From: an uncultured Alcaligenaceae bacterium
Lineage (GTDB): Bacteria > Pseudomonadota > Gammaproteobacteria > Burkholderiales > Burkholderiaceae_B
DNA length: 64,000 nucleotides
Reading direction: 5' to 3'
Assembly: GCA_937952975.1 (NCBI GenBank)
Contig: CALFXX010000052.1
Location: forward strand, 1 to 64,000
In this document: positions 7,820 to 17,693 of the stretch, one piece after another
How positions within the stretch are numbered: position 1 is the first letter of the stretch
Layout of the letters: the number at the start of each line of letters is the position of its first letter
Position numbers and translations under genes: made by a program
The notes under the pieces: generated by a model
The model's database searches: none
What the model was told of the DNA's origin: nothing
The model's input: the letters and a program-made list of their open reading frames with translations, nothing else

Positions 7820-8801
7820 ATGTCTCCTTTGGTATAGGGGTGTAAAAATCTTCGGCACGATGGCAAGCGACCTGATGGTCGTCTGCCCGGCTGATAAGCG
7901 GCGGCGCGACAGAACTACAAATTGGAATTTTGTGCACACACCGCGTATGAAAATGACAGCCATTAGGGCGATCAATTGGGTTAGGGATTTCTCCTTCAAC
8001 CAACGTGCGACGTCCGCGGCGACGGGTTGGATCGGGCAGAGGGGCTGCATCCAAGAGCGTATGTGTATACGGGTGCAGTGGTTGACTCCAAAGCTTATGA
8101 CGTGGTGCAAGTTCAACAATACGCCCAAGATACATCACGGCAACTCGGTCGCAAAAATGCTCAACTACTGACAAATCGTGGGAGATAAACAGATACGATA
8201 GCCCGAGCTCTTCGCGTAAATCAGCTAAAAGATTTAACACCTGAGCGCGCACGGAGACATCAAGCGCTGAGACAGGCTCGTCACAGATGATTAGCTTGGG
8301 GTTCAGTGCGAGCGCGCGCGCGATGCCGATGCGTTGGCGCTGACCGCCTGAAAATTCGTGAGGATGTCGTTGGGCTGCCTCGCTTGGCAGGCCCACCCGC
8401 TCTAGTAGCCAACTCACGCGCGCGGCACGGGCACGGGGGTCTTTAACGCCATGAACGATTAACGGCTCTTCGATTGCACGTCCAACGGTGCTGCGGGGAT
8501 TTAATGACGCATAGGGATCCTGGAAGATCATCTGTATCTCACGGCGCAAGGGCTTGAGCTCTTTATCGCTCAGTCGCGCGAGATTTTTTCCGTTAACGTG
8601 AACTGTCCCTGCATCGGGTGAGAGCAATCTGATAATGGTCCGACCAAGTGTGGATTTGCCACAGCCCGATTCACCGACCAAGCCCAAGGTTTCACCGCTG
8701 CTCAAGCTAAAACTGACATCATCCACGGCATGCACACGCTGACCATCGCTGAGTGTAAAAAACTTCTTTAGCCCGTCAACACGCAATAACGCATCGGTCA
8801 T
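7812..8801 (-). CDS. Peptide-type ABC transporter ATP-binding protein (DppF-like)
   Basis: A 329-residue ABC ATPase. Walker A is GESGCGKST at 43-51, the signature FSGGQRQR at 150-157 and Walker B IICDEP at 171-176. A C-terminal oligopeptide-transporter extension with cysteines (GCHFHTRC, then C near IPICS) is typical of the DppF/OppF branch. It forms a heterodimer with the preceding DppD-like ATPase and powers import. It overlaps that gene by 4 bp and the GST gene by 8 bp. Confidence 0.93.
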   Translation of the reverse strand: MTDALLRVDGLKKFFTLSDGQRVHAVDDVSFSLSSGETLGLVGESGCGKSTLGRTIIRLLSPDAGTVHVNGKNLARLSDKELKPLRREIQMIFQDPYASLNPRSTVGRAIEEPLIVHGVKDPRARAARVSWLLERVGLPSEAAQRHPHEFSGGQRQRIGIARALALNPKLIICDEPVSALDVSVRAQVLNLLADLREELGLSYLFISHDLSVVEHFCDRVAVMYLGRIVELAPRHKLWSQPLHPYTHTLLDAAPLPDPTRRRGRRTLVEGEIPNPIDRPNGCHFHTRCVHKIPICSSVAPPLISRADDHQVACHRAEDFYTPIPKETYV

Positions 8802-9859
8802 GAGGCCTCCAGGGTTGTGGAGCTAAAAGATTGAGAAGGTACGTCAAATAGGCGATGGCATGCCACGAAATGTTGTGATCCAGTCTCTCTAAATGTTGGC
8901 AGTTGTTCTTGGCAGATAGGTATGGCCCAGTTGCAGCGGGGTGCAAATCGGCAACCTTGTGGCATCGCATGTAGAGCCGGAACCTGCCCACGAATTTCAG
9001 CGAGCCGTTTGCTCACACCCCGCGAGGCCGAGGGTGTGGCTTGAATAAGCCCCTGTGTGTAGGGGTGTTGAGGGCGCTTAAACAAGTCGAATACAGAGGC
9101 CTCTTCAATTTTTTTCCCCGCATACATCACGGCTACGCGATCAGCTACTTCCGCCACTACGCCAAGATCGTGCGTAATGAGAAGAATAGACATGCCCAAG
9201 CGCTCTCTCATCTCAAGCAATAAGTCTAAAATTTGGGCTTGAACAGTGACATCAAGGGCGGTCGTTGGCTCGTCAGCAATCAGCAGTTTGGGTTCGCAGG
9301 CAAGCGCCATCGCAATCATGACGCGTTGACGCATGCCACCCGATAGCTCATGTGGGTACTGGGCTAAGCGCTGTTGAGGCGCTGACATGCGTACCAGCTC
9401 AAGTAATTCACAGGCTCTTTCCAGTGCTTGCTTGGGGGTATAGCCTCGATGCGCAATGAGCGTTTCGGTGAGCTGTTCGCCGATACTGAGCACGGGGTTG
9501 AGCGAGGTCATCGGCTCTTGAAAAATCATTCCAATACCATTGCCACGAACTTGCTGCATTTCTTTGGCGGTGAGTCGTAACAAATCTTGCCCTTGAAATA
9601 GCACCTCGCCACTGGCGATTTTTCCGGGTGGGCTCGCAATCAATTGCATGATAGAAAAAGCCGTCACAGATTTACCGCAACCTGACTCACCGACCAGTGC
9701 AACAATCTCAGCGTGACCAACGGTCAGTGATACCTCATCAATTGCTTTGACGACTCCTTTAGACGTCTGGAACTGTGTACAGAGATTTTTAACGTCAAGG
9801 ACTGGAATGGTTTTATTCCGCATTGACGTATTAATTGGCAAGGGCAAGGAGTTATCCAT
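8798..9859 (-). CDS. Peptide-type ABC transporter ATP-binding protein (DppD-like)
   Basis: A 353-residue ABC ATPase with Walker [10 protein letters not shown] at 57-65, signature LSGGMRQR, Walker B LLIADEP and a Cys-containing C-terminal extension ([15 protein letters not shown]), as in DppD/OppD. The first 15 or so residues before [10 protein letters not shown] are outside the domain, and an internal Met at 13 is a possible alternative start. Overlaps with both neighbours (1 bp and 4 bp) place it inside a tightly coupled operon. Confidence 0.93.
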   Translation of the reverse strand: MDNSLPLPINTSMRNKTIPVLDVKNLCTQFQTSKGVVKAIDEVSLTVGHAEIVALVGESGCGKSVTAFSIMQLIASPPGKIASGEVLFQGQDLLRLTAKEMQQVRGNGIGMIFQEPMTSLNPVLSIGEQLTETLIAHRGYTPKQALERACELLELVRMSAPQQRLAQYPHELSGGMRQRVMIAMALACEPKLLIADEPTTALDVTVQAQILDLLLEMRERLGMSILLITHDLGVVAEVADRVAVMYAGKKIEEASVFDLFKRPQHPYTQGLIQATPSASRGVSKRLAEIRGQVPALHAMPQGCRFAPRCNWAIPICQEQLPTFRETGSQHFVACHRLFDVPSQSFSSTTLEAS

Positions 9860-10710
9860 CAGCGATTTTTGAGCCGTGGGTTGAGCGCATCATTTAGCCC
9901 TTCGCCAACCAGGTTTAAACCGAGCACGGTGAACATGATCGCCAGACCTGGGATGGCCGTGATATACCACGCCGTTCTGAGGGCGTCGCGCCCCGCGCCA
10001 ATAATCGTTCCCCAACTCATCACATTGGGATCGCCAAGACCCAAGAAAGCCAGCCCAGCCTCCGTCAAGATTGCAGTGGCCACCATTAAAGAACCCGTGA
10101 CAATAATGGGCCCTAAGGCATTAGGAAGGATTTGTGTTGTGATGATTCGAAAAGAACTCATTCCGATCGACACGCTTGCTGCGACGAAATCGCGCTCGCG
10201 CAGGGTCATAAACTCTGCACGAACTAAGCGGGCGATTGAGGGCCATGAGACGATCCCGAGTGCGAAGGTAACCGTGGTCACAGTTGGGGACAGAATCGCG
10301 ACGACTACAATCGCAAAGATAAATTGTGGAATCGTTTGAAATAACTCTGTGATCGCCATGGCAATGCTATCGGCAAGGCCACCGTAGTAGCCAGCGATCG
10401 CGCCAATTGTTGTGCCGATGAGCACGGCGGCAAGTGTGGCAGAAAAGCCAACGAGCAGTGATACTCGCGACCCATGAAACAGGCCAGCGGCTAAGTCTCT
10501 ACCCATGATGTCAGAGCCAAGTAGAAAATTATGGTCTTGCCCTGGCCAAAGGAAAGGCGTTGAAACCATGTCCCAGGGGTCTTCGGGAAACAACACTGAT
10601 GCTGAAGCGGCCATAAGGCCAACACAGAGTAAAAGTAATAGACCAAACACTGCCGAATAGTTTCGACAGAATCTGGCTGCAAACATGCGCAAGGGGCCCA
10701 GTGTGCTCAT
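9859..10710 (-). CDS. Peptide-type ABC transporter permease (DppC-like)
   Basis: A 283-residue inner-membrane permease with an N-terminal transmembrane segment (FGLLLLLCVGLMAASASVLF) followed by the BPD_transp_1 domain with five more segments. The coupling loop motif is seen as EAGLAFLGLGDPNVMSWGTIIGAGR, typical of the DppC/OppC/NikC branch. It pairs with the DppB-like permease encoded immediately upstream, whose end overlaps its start by 4 bp. Confidence 0.93.
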   Translation of the reverse strand: MSTLGPLRMFAARFCRNYSAVFGLLLLLCVGLMAASASVLFPEDPWDMVSTPFLWPGQDHNFLLGSDIMGRDLAAGLFHGSRVSLLVGFSATLAAVLIGTTIGAIAGYYGGLADSIAMAITELFQTIPQFIFAIVVVAILSPTVTTVTFALGIVSWPSIARLVRAEFMTLRERDFVAASVSIGMSSFRIITTQILPNALGPIIVTGSLMVATAILTEAGLAFLGLGDPNVMSWGTIIGAGRDALRTAWYITAIPGLAIMFTVLGLNLVGEGLNDALNPRLKNR

Positions 10711-11714
10711 CGGATTCGAATCCGCGGGTCGAGTTGCGCGTACGCCAGATCGACTAAGACGTTAGAGATCATCACTAAGACTGAGCACATTAATAAGATT
10801 CCAAGTAAAAGATTCAAGTCGCGTTGAAAGACCGCTTCGAAGGCGAGTCTGCCCAAGCCTGGCCAAGAAAAAACGGTTTCAACGAGTACAGAGCCGCCGA
10901 GTAACGTGCCAAACTGCACGCCAATTAAGGTGACTAAGGGCAGCAAGGCGTTGCGAAAGACATGACGTAGAACGATACGCCGCTCTCCTAGGCCCTTTGC
11001 GCGGGCTGTCGTGACATAGTCTTGGTTGAATACCTCAAGCATCGATGCGCGCATAACGCGTGTATATAACGCGACATAGAACAGACCGAGCGTTGTGACA
11101 GGCATCACTAAGTGATGTAAAACATCCAGGACGTGAGCGAACCCTTGCTTGCTGCTCGCAACGGTTTGCATGCCGCCTGACGGAAACCAACCAAGGTGTA
11201 CTGAAAAAACGACAATTAACATCAGCCCTAACCAGAACACCGGAATAGAAAAGGAAAGAATTGCAAAGATCGAGATGATGTTGTCGCGCAGGCGATTGAC
11301 GCGTTGTGCAGCGAGAACGCCTAGGCATGCGCCTACAACGACCGCGAGTGTGATGCCCGAAAGCATCAATAACAAGGTGGCTGGAAGGCGATCAAGAATT
11401 AACGACAGCACAGATTGATTGTGGCGAAACGAAAATCCTAAATCTAAGGTAACAAGTTTGACAAGATAGTGCCAAAGCTGCACGTAAACCGGTTGGTCGA
11501 GTCCAAAGCGTGCGCGTAATTCGGTCAGATATTCAAGACTGCTCGCGGCGGCTTCTCCAGCCAGCACCTCGGCAGCATCGCCAGGCGCTAGCTTCAATAA
11601 AATGAAGTTGCAGATGACGACCGCCAGTAAAAGTGGAAACGCTCTTAGCAGGCGCCGCCATAGCAAACCAAGCGTTGGACTGTGCAAGTCTGGTCGTTGC
11701 ATCAGGCGCTTCAA
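10707..11714 (-). CDS. Peptide-type ABC transporter permease (DppB-like)
   Basis: A 335-residue permease with an N-terminal segment (LLAVVICNFILLKLAPGD, the usual DppB start region) and the BPD_transp_1 domain. The cytoplasmic loop carries the YVTTARAKGLGERRIVLRHV motif that contacts the ATPases. It starts 1 bp after the end of the receptor gene, so receptor and channel are cotranscribed. Confidence 0.93.
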   Translation of the reverse strand: MKRLMQRPDLHSPTLGLLWRRLLRAFPLLLAVVICNFILLKLAPGDAAEVLAGEAAASSLEYLTELRARFGLDQPVYVQLWHYLVKLVTLDLGFSFRHNQSVLSLILDRLPATLLLMLSGITLAVVVGACLGVLAAQRVNRLRDNIISIFAILSFSIPVFWLGLMLIVVFSVHLGWFPSGGMQTVASSKQGFAHVLDVLHHLVMPVTTLGLFYVALYTRVMRASMLEVFNQDYVTTARAKGLGERRIVLRHVFRNALLPLVTLIGVQFGTLLGGSVLVETVFSWPGLGRLAFEAVFQRDLNLLLGILLMCSVLVMISNVLVDLAYAQLDPRIRIR

Positions 11715-13331
11715 TTACTTCTCGAAATAAGCATCAGCAAAATTTCCACCGATGATCCCGTCAGCACTGACCGTATGATTTTTTAATTTCGAACTCGAAA
11801 TAGTGAGGAAGCGAGTTTCCATCAGAGGAATCACTGGTAGATCGGTCATCGCAAGCCGTTGCATGTCCAGATAGAGCGCCTTTCGTTTTACCGGATCGTT
11901 TTCCCCTTGCGCAGTTTCCAGTAGCCGATCCATTTCAGGGCTGCTATAGCCCGTATTGTTTGTAAAGACCACACCTTTTTGAATTGCCTTTGACCAGTAA
12001 AGTCGCTGCACCCCTTGTGTGGGATCGGCGAACGCGCCGTAGTAAAGGCTAGTCGTATCAAAATCGTATTCGGTATAGGCGCGGCGAAAGAACGACGGTA
12101 GATCTTGACTGCGTAACTCGACATCAATGCCCACGCGGCTGAGTTGTTGCTTAATGAATTCTCCGGTACGCTGATATTCGGATCCTAAGGGTATAAAGTC
12201 GTGAGTGATCTTAAAACGCACACCGTTCGGGCCAGGCTTTAAGCCCGCCTCATCAAGCAGCTTTTTTGCCTTTTCAATGTTGAATTCATATTTGGGAAGG
12301 TCGGTCGAGTGAAAGGTCGTGACCTGAGAGGGAATTGGGCTGACCGCGGGTTGACCATAGCCAAGCCAAACAACTTGGGTCATACGTGCGCGATCAATTG
12401 CGTGCGCGATGGCCTGTCGAACTCGCACGTCGTTAAGAGGCGGTTTGCGCAGATTGACCTCCATCAGCATGTAGGGCGACATGTAAGCGTATCCGCGCGT
12501 TTCAATACTGAGTGCGGGATTTTTTGCGATACGTGGCATGTCGGTCAGTGGTATGGGGCTGAGCCCACCAATATGACCTTCGCCAGTTTCAAAGCTCGCT
12601 GCCCGCGCCGAGGCATCGCTGATGATTCTGAATACGATGCGCTGTAGGCTTGGCTTACCAGCTTGCCAGTAGCCTGCATTTTTCTCTAGCAGAATGTAGT
12701 CACCCTTTTTCCACTCCTTGAAGACGAAGGGGCCCGTACCTATCGGTTTACTGATGTAAGGGTTGGCCGAGGGGTCCGAGCCAGCGAAAAGATGTTTGGG
12801 CACCATGGGCGACTCGTAGCTTGAGGCCAGAGCGGTCAGCATAGGAGGTGCCGGTTGGCTAAGTTTAATCACGGCAGTGAGAGCATCTGGCGTTTCGACA
12901 GCTGTGACTTTTGCAAAAGCCGTACGGCCGCGCGGATGAACTTTTTTAAGCACCTCAAGAATTGTGTAACTTACATCAGCCGAGGTAAATGGTTGACCAT
13001 CATGCCATTTAACGTTTGGACGAAGCTTGAAGGTGTAAGTTAGGCCGTCTGGGCTGATGTCCCAGCTCTGCGCCAAGAGGGGTTGCGGCTTAAGGTCGTT
13101 ATCTAGGTACAGCAGACCTTCCATCACTTTCGAGGTGACCATCCCCATCTGTAGCGTGGTGTTGATGGCAGTTAACAAAAATGGTGGCTCGGGCGACAAC
13201 ACAAATTTGAGTGTGCCGCTGTCAATGTCCGCGGCGCTTTGCGCTTGGACGGGGCACCCCAGCAAAGCGCCAGTAAGCAGTAGCAGCGAGGCAAGCGTGC
13301 GTTTAAAAGAACGGATAATCGTGGTCGACAT
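11715..13331 (-). CDS. ABC transporter periplasmic substrate-binding protein (SBP_bac_5)
   Basis: A 538-residue family-5 extracellular solute-binding protein (DppA/OppA/NikA class) for peptides or similar compounds. The start at MSTTIIRSF is chosen because AGAGGG lies just upstream and because it gives a normal signal peptide; cleavage is probably after VQA in LLGCPVQAQS, though LLGC could be a weak lipobox. Domain signatures include the region around YTFKLRPNVKWHDGQPFTS and GTGPFVFKEWKKGD. It is the first gene of a seven-gene operon: receptor, two permeases, two ATPases, GST, cupin. Ligand not predictable. Confidence 0.92.
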   Translation of the reverse strand: MSTTIIRSFKRTLASLLLLTGALLGCPVQAQSAADIDSGTLKFVLSPEPPFLLTAINTTLQMGMVTSKVMEGLLYLDNDLKPQPLLAQSWDISPDGLTYTFKLRPNVKWHDGQPFTSADVSYTILEVLKKVHPRGRTAFAKVTAVETPDALTAVIKLSQPAPPMLTALASSYESPMVPKHLFAGSDPSANPYISKPIGTGPFVFKEWKKGDYILLEKNAGYWQAGKPSLQRIVFRIISDASARAASFETGEGHIGGLSPIPLTDMPRIAKNPALSIETRGYAYMSPYMLMEVNLRKPPLNDVRVRQAIAHAIDRARMTQVVWLGYGQPAVSPIPSQVTTFHSTDLPKYEFNIEKAKKLLDEAGLKPGPNGVRFKITHDFIPLGSEYQRTGEFIKQQLSRVGIDVELRSQDLPSFFRRAYTEYDFDTTSLYYGAFADPTQGVQRLYWSKAIQKGVVFTNNTGYSSPEMDRLLETAQGENDPVKRKALYLDMQRLAMTDLPVIPLMETRFLTISSSKLKNHTVSADGIIGGNFADAYFEK

Positions 13332-13474
13332 GGGAAGCCCTCTTTTCAGTACGTTGAACGCTGACTGCCAAAACCTGCTCAATTTTGGTGGCAAGCCTAG
13401 CAATTAGGGTTCAGTATGAAAAATCAGGTCTCAAGCGTCTTTCAAAATCCGCTCGCGTCATTTCAAAATCAGAA

Positions 13475-13497
13475 CAGTTGACCTTTGGGGTCAACTG
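13475..13497 (-). terminator. Hairpin terminator after leuA
   Basis: CAGTTGACC and GGTCAACTG form a 9-bp stem with a 5-nt loop shortly after the leuA stop. On the minus strand it is followed by TTCTGATTTTG, a weak U-rich tail, so termination may be partial. Confidence 0.55.
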
Positions 13498-13507
13498 GTT
13501 GGTGATC

Positions 13508-15178
13508 TTAGCTAGCTTTGATATGCCGATTTAAGCCGCTCAGTACCGCCTTAAAAGACGCTGTGACGATATCGCGATCAATGCCCACACCAAAACCTGT
13601 CGCGCCTTCTTCGATGCGCGCTTCGACATAGCACGCTGCACGCGTATCGGTACCGGTACCAATGGCATGCTCGTGATAATCCATGATGCGAACGGGGATG
13701 CCCAGGCAATCAACAAACGCAGAAATTGCGCCATCACCCGAGCCTTTCAACACGCGGCGTACACCCTCGACTTCGAACTCGGCCTCGATCGTAAAGTGCT
13801 TGCCTTCGGCCGCGCTTGGATCACCTGTGATGCTGTGCTTGATGAGCTTCCAAGGCTCGGTTTGAGTCAGATATTCGGCATTGAAAATCGTATAGACGTC
13901 TTCAGCGGTCACCTCGCGACCCGTTTCATCGGTGACGCGCTGAATGGCGCGGCTAAATTCAATTTGTAAGCGACGTGGCAACGCCAAGCCATGCTCTTGT
14001 TCAAGCAAATAAGATACGCCGCCTTTGCCCGACTGGCTGTTGACGCGAATCACGGCGTCGTAGCTACGTCCCAGATCAGCTGGGTCAATCGGCAAGTAAG
14101 GGACTTCCCAGATGGCATCGGCCTTTTGTACGGCGAAGCCTTTTTTGATGGCGTCTTGATGTGAGCCTGAGAAAGCTGTAAAGACTAAGTCACCGGCATA
14201 AGGATGACGTGGGTGCACCGGCAACTGATTACAAAATTCAACGCAGCGACGTACTTCGTCGATGTCTGAAAAATCAAGACCGGGGTGAATACCTTGGGTA
14301 TAGAGGTTTAAGGCCAAGGTCACTAAGTCGACGTTACCGGTACGCTCACCGTTGCCGAACAAGCAGCCTTCGACGCGATCGGCGCCGGCCATCAAGCCTA
14401 ACTCTGCCGCTGCGACGGCTGTGCCGCGATCGTTGTGTGGATGCAAACTAACAATCACTGAATCGCGCTTGTGCAGATTATTGTGCATGTATTCGATTTG
14501 ATCGGCATACATGTTGGGTGTGGTGGCCTCAATGGTGGCCGGCAAGTTATAGATAATTTTTTTCTGTGGGGTGGGCTGGTACAGCGCGGTGACCGCATTA
14601 CAGACCTCAAGCGCGAAATCGGGCTCGGTGGTGCTAAATACTTCAGGCGAGTACTCATACAGCCAGTGTGTTTGCGGATACTTGGCCATGCAATCCATCA
14701 CGCATTGCGTGCCTTCAAGTGCGACCTGTTTAACTTCTTGGCGGTTCATGTTGAAGACGATGCGGCGAAAGCCGGGGGCGCAAGCGTTATAGAGGTGGAT
14801 CATGGCGCGCTTGGCACCGGCCGCTGATTCAACAGTGCGCTCGATGAGTTCGGGGCGAGCCTGCGTGAGTGCAATGATCGTGACATCGTCTGGGATCAGT
14901 TTGTCGTCGACCAGCTTGCGCACAAAGTCAAAGTCAGTTTGCGAGGCCGATGGAAACCCGACCTCAATTTCTTTGAAGCCGATTTTGACCAACATTTCAA
15001 AAAAGCGCAGCTTACGTTCAACGCTCATGGGCTCAATCAGTGACTGGTTGCCATCACGCAGGTCGGTACTCATCCAGATGGGCGGATGGGTAATTTTTTT
15101 AGTGGGCCAGGTGCGCTCTGAAAAATCGCGCTCGAAGGGCTTGAACGGGATGTATTTTGTGGCGGGATTCGAAAGCAT
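13508..15178 (-). CDS. leuA: 2-isopropylmalate synthase
   Basis: LeuA condenses acetyl-CoA with 2-oxoisovalerate, the first committed step of leucine synthesis. At 556 residues this is the longer LeuA type. The catalytic TIM barrel shows D-L-R41-D-G-N-Q near the N-terminus and the metal-binding H246-P-H248-N-D; the C-terminal part (about 430-556, ending with [14 protein letters not shown]) is the regulatory LeuA domain that binds leucine. The gene stands alone. It is preceded by a 46-codon leader peptide rich in Leu codons and alternative hairpins, so expression is probably controlled by leucyl-tRNA supply in addition to allosteric feedback. Confidence 0.96.
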   Translation of the reverse strand: MLSNPATKYIPFKPFERDFSERTWPTKKITHPPIWMSTDLRDGNQSLIEPMSVERKLRFFEMLVKIGFKEIEVGFPSASQTDFDFVRKLVDDKLIPDDVTIIALTQARPELIERTVESAAGAKRAMIHLYNACAPGFRRIVFNMNRQEVKQVALEGTQCVMDCMAKYPQTHWLYEYSPEVFSTTEPDFALEVCNAVTALYQPTPQKKIIYNLPATIEATTPNMYADQIEYMHNNLHKRDSVIVSLHPHNDRGTAVAAAELGLMAGADRVEGCLFGNGERTGNVDLVTLALNLYTQGIHPGLDFSDIDEVRRCVEFCNQLPVHPRHPYAGDLVFTAFSGSHQDAIKKGFAVQKADAIWEVPYLPIDPADLGRSYDAVIRVNSQSGKGGVSYLLEQEHGLALPRRLQIEFSRAIQRVTDETGREVTAEDVYTIFNAEYLTQTEPWKLIKHSITGDPSAAEGKHFTIEAEFEVEGVRRVLKGSGDGAISAFVDCLGIPVRIMDYHEHAIGTGTDTRAACYVEARIEEGATGFGVGIDRDIVTASFKAVLSGLNRHIKAS

Positions 15179-15306
15179 GATTAACCTTAAATCTGTTTAG
15201 GCGATGACACGGTGCGTGCGACCTGTGTTCATCGATGGCGTAAATAAGCCAGGGTTTGGATCAAATCTAAAAATTTTTGAGGAAGGCTATAGCTGGGGTG
15301 GCGGTT

Positions 15307-15393
15307 GGTTGCCGGACTGCCACGGGCACTAGGCCCGGCAACCGATCGCTAGTAGTAGCGATAGCAGCCCAAGAGCATCAGCACGGTTGCCGG
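15307..15393 (-). promoter_or_regulatory. Attenuator-like alternative hairpins in the leuA leader
   Basis: Read in the leuA direction, segment 1 (15393-15384, CCGGCAACCG) can pair perfectly with segment 2 (15344-15335, CGGTTGCCGG), and segment 2 can instead pair over 9 bp with segment 3 (15315-15307, CCGGCAACC). The two structures exclude each other. A further ATCGCT/AGCGAT hairpin (15362-15345) encloses the CTA Leu codons and abuts segment 2. A ribosome stalled at those codons would cover segment 2 and block the 2:3 hairpin. No clear U-tract follows segment 3, so the 2:3 stem may act through Rho or on translation. Confidence 0.7.
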
Positions 15394-15469
15394 ACACGAC
15401 TAAACTGCGGCCTAAAAGGGCCGAGCAGTGTGTTTGAGGGCAGGCGAGGCCTGTGGCAAGCGTCTTCAT
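15329..15469 (-). CDS. leuL: leu leader peptide (attenuation peptide)
   Basis: A 46-residue frame begins with MKTLATGLACPQTH and ends ALGLLSLLLAIGCRA then TAG, about 150 nt before leuA. Near its end are CTG CTA TCG CTA CTA CTA, five Leu codons in six, four of them CTA, matching the logic of enterobacterial leuL, where leucine starvation stalls the ribosome. The codons sit between mutually exclusive pairing segments, and the stop codon follows segment 2. The ATG is preceded by AGAGG at close spacing. The family is functional rather than sequence-conserved; the name is by analogy. Confidence 0.72.
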   Translation of the reverse strand: MKTLATGLACPQTHCSALLGRSLVVSGNRADALGLLSLLLAIGCRA

Positions 15470-15523
15470 AGCCTCTAGTCGAACATAAATTGGCGTGAAA
15501 CGCAAGCGCTGCGGGCGCTTGTA

Positions 15524-16168
15524 CTAAGCAAGCAGGGTCGGCTCGCGCTGACCGGCGCCGTTGGCGGGTGGGCGCCCGCGCGCTGGAGTGTCTGCGCCCG
15601 GATTACTGACAGGCCGCTGTTGCAACGCGGAGCTCAGTTCGAGTTGCTGAGCCCGTGCCAAAGCCAGCTTGCGGGCCCGCCCGGTGCTGCGCTGAGTCAG
15701 TACGGTTTGTAAAATGCCAACGGTAATGGGTTGAGATTGGTCTTTCCAGACCCAATTCAAAATATCCAGGCCTTCGGGGCTTAGTTGGGCGCAGAGTTTG
15801 CGCACATCACTGAGGGGTACCAGCGACGCCCGGCCGCGCTTGAGGCTGTTGCGCAAGTAACTCATCACGCTGCTGATGGCGATGAGTACCAAAATAAAAA
15901 TCACAAACCACCAGAAGTATTTTTGATACTGCATGATGAAGTCGATGACTGTTTTGCCCAGAATGTCAGACAGGCCGGTCAGTTTGATCACAAACTCAAG
16001 CCAAGCTTTACCCGACAGCAGAATCCGTTGAGCGCAATAAACGACTAAGGCAATAGCCGCTAGAATGATGACTGTCCGCGTCAACAGGCGTGGTAGCGCG
16101 AGCCGCAACAGTATGCCGCCCAGTAGTGGGGTGTCGTTTTGGCGCTGTGTCGTGCTAGGTCGATTCAT
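15524..16168 (-). CDS. Putative membrane protein of unknown function
   Basis: About 214 residues starting at one of two adjacent Met codons. Two hydrophobic stretches are clear: TRTVIILAAIALVVYCAQRILL and YFWWFVIFILVLIAISSVMSYL, separated by about 40 residues that may be periplasmic. The rest is a cytoplasmic, Arg/Ala-rich tail containing LSPEGLDILNWVWKDQ and ending in a disordered Pro/Gly region. I do not recognise a family. Its start codon region overlaps the rpoN start on the other strand, so the two genes are divergent with no spacer. Confidence 0.65.
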   Translation of the reverse strand: MNRPSTTQRQNDTPLLGGILLRLALPRLLTRTVIILAAIALVVYCAQRILLSGKAWLEFVIKLTGLSDILGKTVIDFIMQYQKYFWWFVIFILVLIAISSVMSYLRNSLKRGRASLVPLSDVRKLCAQLSPEGLDILNWVWKDQSQPITVGILQTVLTQRSTGRARKLALARAQQLELSSALQQRPVSNPGADTPARGRPPANGAGQREPTLLA

Positions 16169-16169
16169 C

Positions 16170-17693
16170 ATGCAAAATATTGTACCTATGAGTCGCAATT
16201 TTCTCGAGCTTCGTCAGGGTCAACAGTTGACCCTGACCCCCGCGCTGCAACAGTCGATCAAGCTGTTGCAGCTTTCGACGTTGGATCTCGAGGCTGAAGT
16301 TGCCCGAGCGTTGGCTGAAAATCCCCTCTTAGAACAAGAAGGCACGCCATTGTACGAACCGGGCGGTGCCTCAGCGAGTTTGCGTGTGGGGCAAGAAAGC
16401 ACAGAATTTGGCCTGGCACATGCTGCGACCGACCGTGGTCAGGACGCAACACCCGAGGCCAATACCGATTACTCCCCAGCCTCTGAGCGCGAACCCGAAC
16501 GCGACCGCCTCGAATTTTCGTCAGAATCACGCGGTTCGCGTGACGATGACTTCCCTGACCGCCCTGAGCCGGCCCGCGAAAGCAATTTACGAGAATATTT
16601 GCTTGAGCAGTTAGGGATGACGCGCTTAAGCAAGCGCGATGCGGCAATCGTTGAGTTGCTCATTGATGAGCTTAATGATGATGGATTTTTGGCCTCGCCG
16701 CTTGACGAGATTGCAAGCTGGATGAATCCAGAGCTCGGCCTCGAAGAAGATGATTTTCGCTGTGCCTTAAAAATGTTGCAGTCGTTTGACCCGCCAGGCG
16801 TTGGCGCGCGGGATCTTGGCGAGTGCCTAGATTTGCAGCTTCAGTTCGGTGACCCTCAGCGCCTAGAGGCCTTGCAAGACCCCCAGTTGGTTGCGTTGGC
16901 GCGTTCGGTGTGCCAGCACCACTTGGCGGTCTTGGCAACCGGCAATATGCTTAAGTTGCGCGAGATTCTGCAGTGTGACACCGACACACTTAAACGTGCT
17001 CATGCGTTGATCGTTAAGCTTAATCCCCGGCCTGCAAGTGCTTGGAATATCCCTGCGGCAGACTTTGCCGTACCCGACGTGCTGGTGCGAAAAACCCGTA
17101 AGGGTTGGGTGGTGTCGCTTAACGAGGCGGTGATGCCTAAGTTGCGAGTCAATGCGATGTATGCCGAAGCGTTAGGCAGTCCGCGTAGTGGTACGCATAC
17201 TGCGTTGCATGGGCAACTGCAAGAGGCGCGCTGGATGATTCGAAACGTGGCGCAGCGCTTTGAAACAATCTTAAAAGTGTCGCAGGTGATTGTGGCCCAT
17301 CAGCAGGCTTTCTTTTCAAACGGCTGGGGGGCGGTGCGTCCGCTGACGCTCAAAGACATCGCAGCCGAAATCGGTATGCATGAGTCGACGATTTCACGGG
17401 CGACCACGCAAAAATTTATTTTGACGCCACACGGGACGTTTGAGCTCAAGCGATTTTTTAGCACTGGGTTGACGACCGAGGGTAAAGAAGCCACATCGGC
17501 CACCGCTGTGCAAACGCGTATTCAACTCTTGATTACAGGTGAGGATCGTAAAAAGCCTCTGTCGGATAGTCAATTGGTGAGTTTGCTTGACCAAGACGGT
17601 ATTACGATCGCGCGCCGTACGGTGGCTAAATATCGCGAATTGTTGCGCATCCCGACAGCACCGTTACGCAAATCACAGGCAGGCGCCCGCTAG
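16170..17693 (+). CDS. rpoN: RNA polymerase sigma-54 factor
   Basis: Sigma-54 recognises -24/-12 promoters and needs ATP-dependent enhancer-binding activators. Region I is the Gln/Leu-rich LELRQGQQLTLTPALQQSIK with NPLLEQE; region II is acidic; the core-binding domain follows, and the C-terminal RpoN box reads ARRTVAKYRELL. ATG at 16170 has a distant AGG; a second ATG at 16188 (MSRNFLEL) matches common starts, so the protein is 501-507 residues. The usual lptB-rpoN-hpf-ptsN neighbours are missing. Matching promoters occur in this window at 5542, 24448 and 24473. Confidence 0.95.
   Translation: MQNIVPMSRNFLELRQGQQLTLTPALQQSIKLLQLSTLDLEAEVARALAENPLLEQEGTPLYEPGGASASLRVGQESTEFGLAHAATDRGQDATPEANTDYSPASEREPERDRLEFSSESRGSRDDDFPDRPEPARESNLREYLLEQLGMTRLSKRDAAIVELLIDELNDDGFLASPLDEIASWMNPELGLEEDDFRCALKMLQSFDPPGVGARDLGECLDLQLQFGDPQRLEALQDPQLVALARSVCQHHLAVLATGNMLKLREILQCDTDTLKRAHALIVKLNPRPASAWNIPAADFAVPDVLVRKTRKGWVVSLNEAVMPKLRVNAMYAEALGSPRSGTHTALHGQLQEARWMIRNVAQRFETILKVSQVIVAHQQAFFSNGWGAVRPLTLKDIAAEIGMHESTISRATTQKFILTPHGTFELKRFFSTGLTTEGKEATSATAVQTRIQLLITGEDRKKPLSDSQLVSLLDQDGITIARRTVAKYRELLRIPTAPLRKSQAGAR

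Noticed and set aside
15497..15516. Minus-strand TTGCGT as -35 of the leuA leader promoter
   Set aside because: No -10 box at 16-18 bp; nearest TATGTT is only 12 bp away. Promoter of leuA left unassigned.
16144..16160. TGGCGC...TGC near the rpoN start as a sigma-54 site
   Set aside because: The GG-to-GC distance is 13 instead of 12 and the -24 box is poor.
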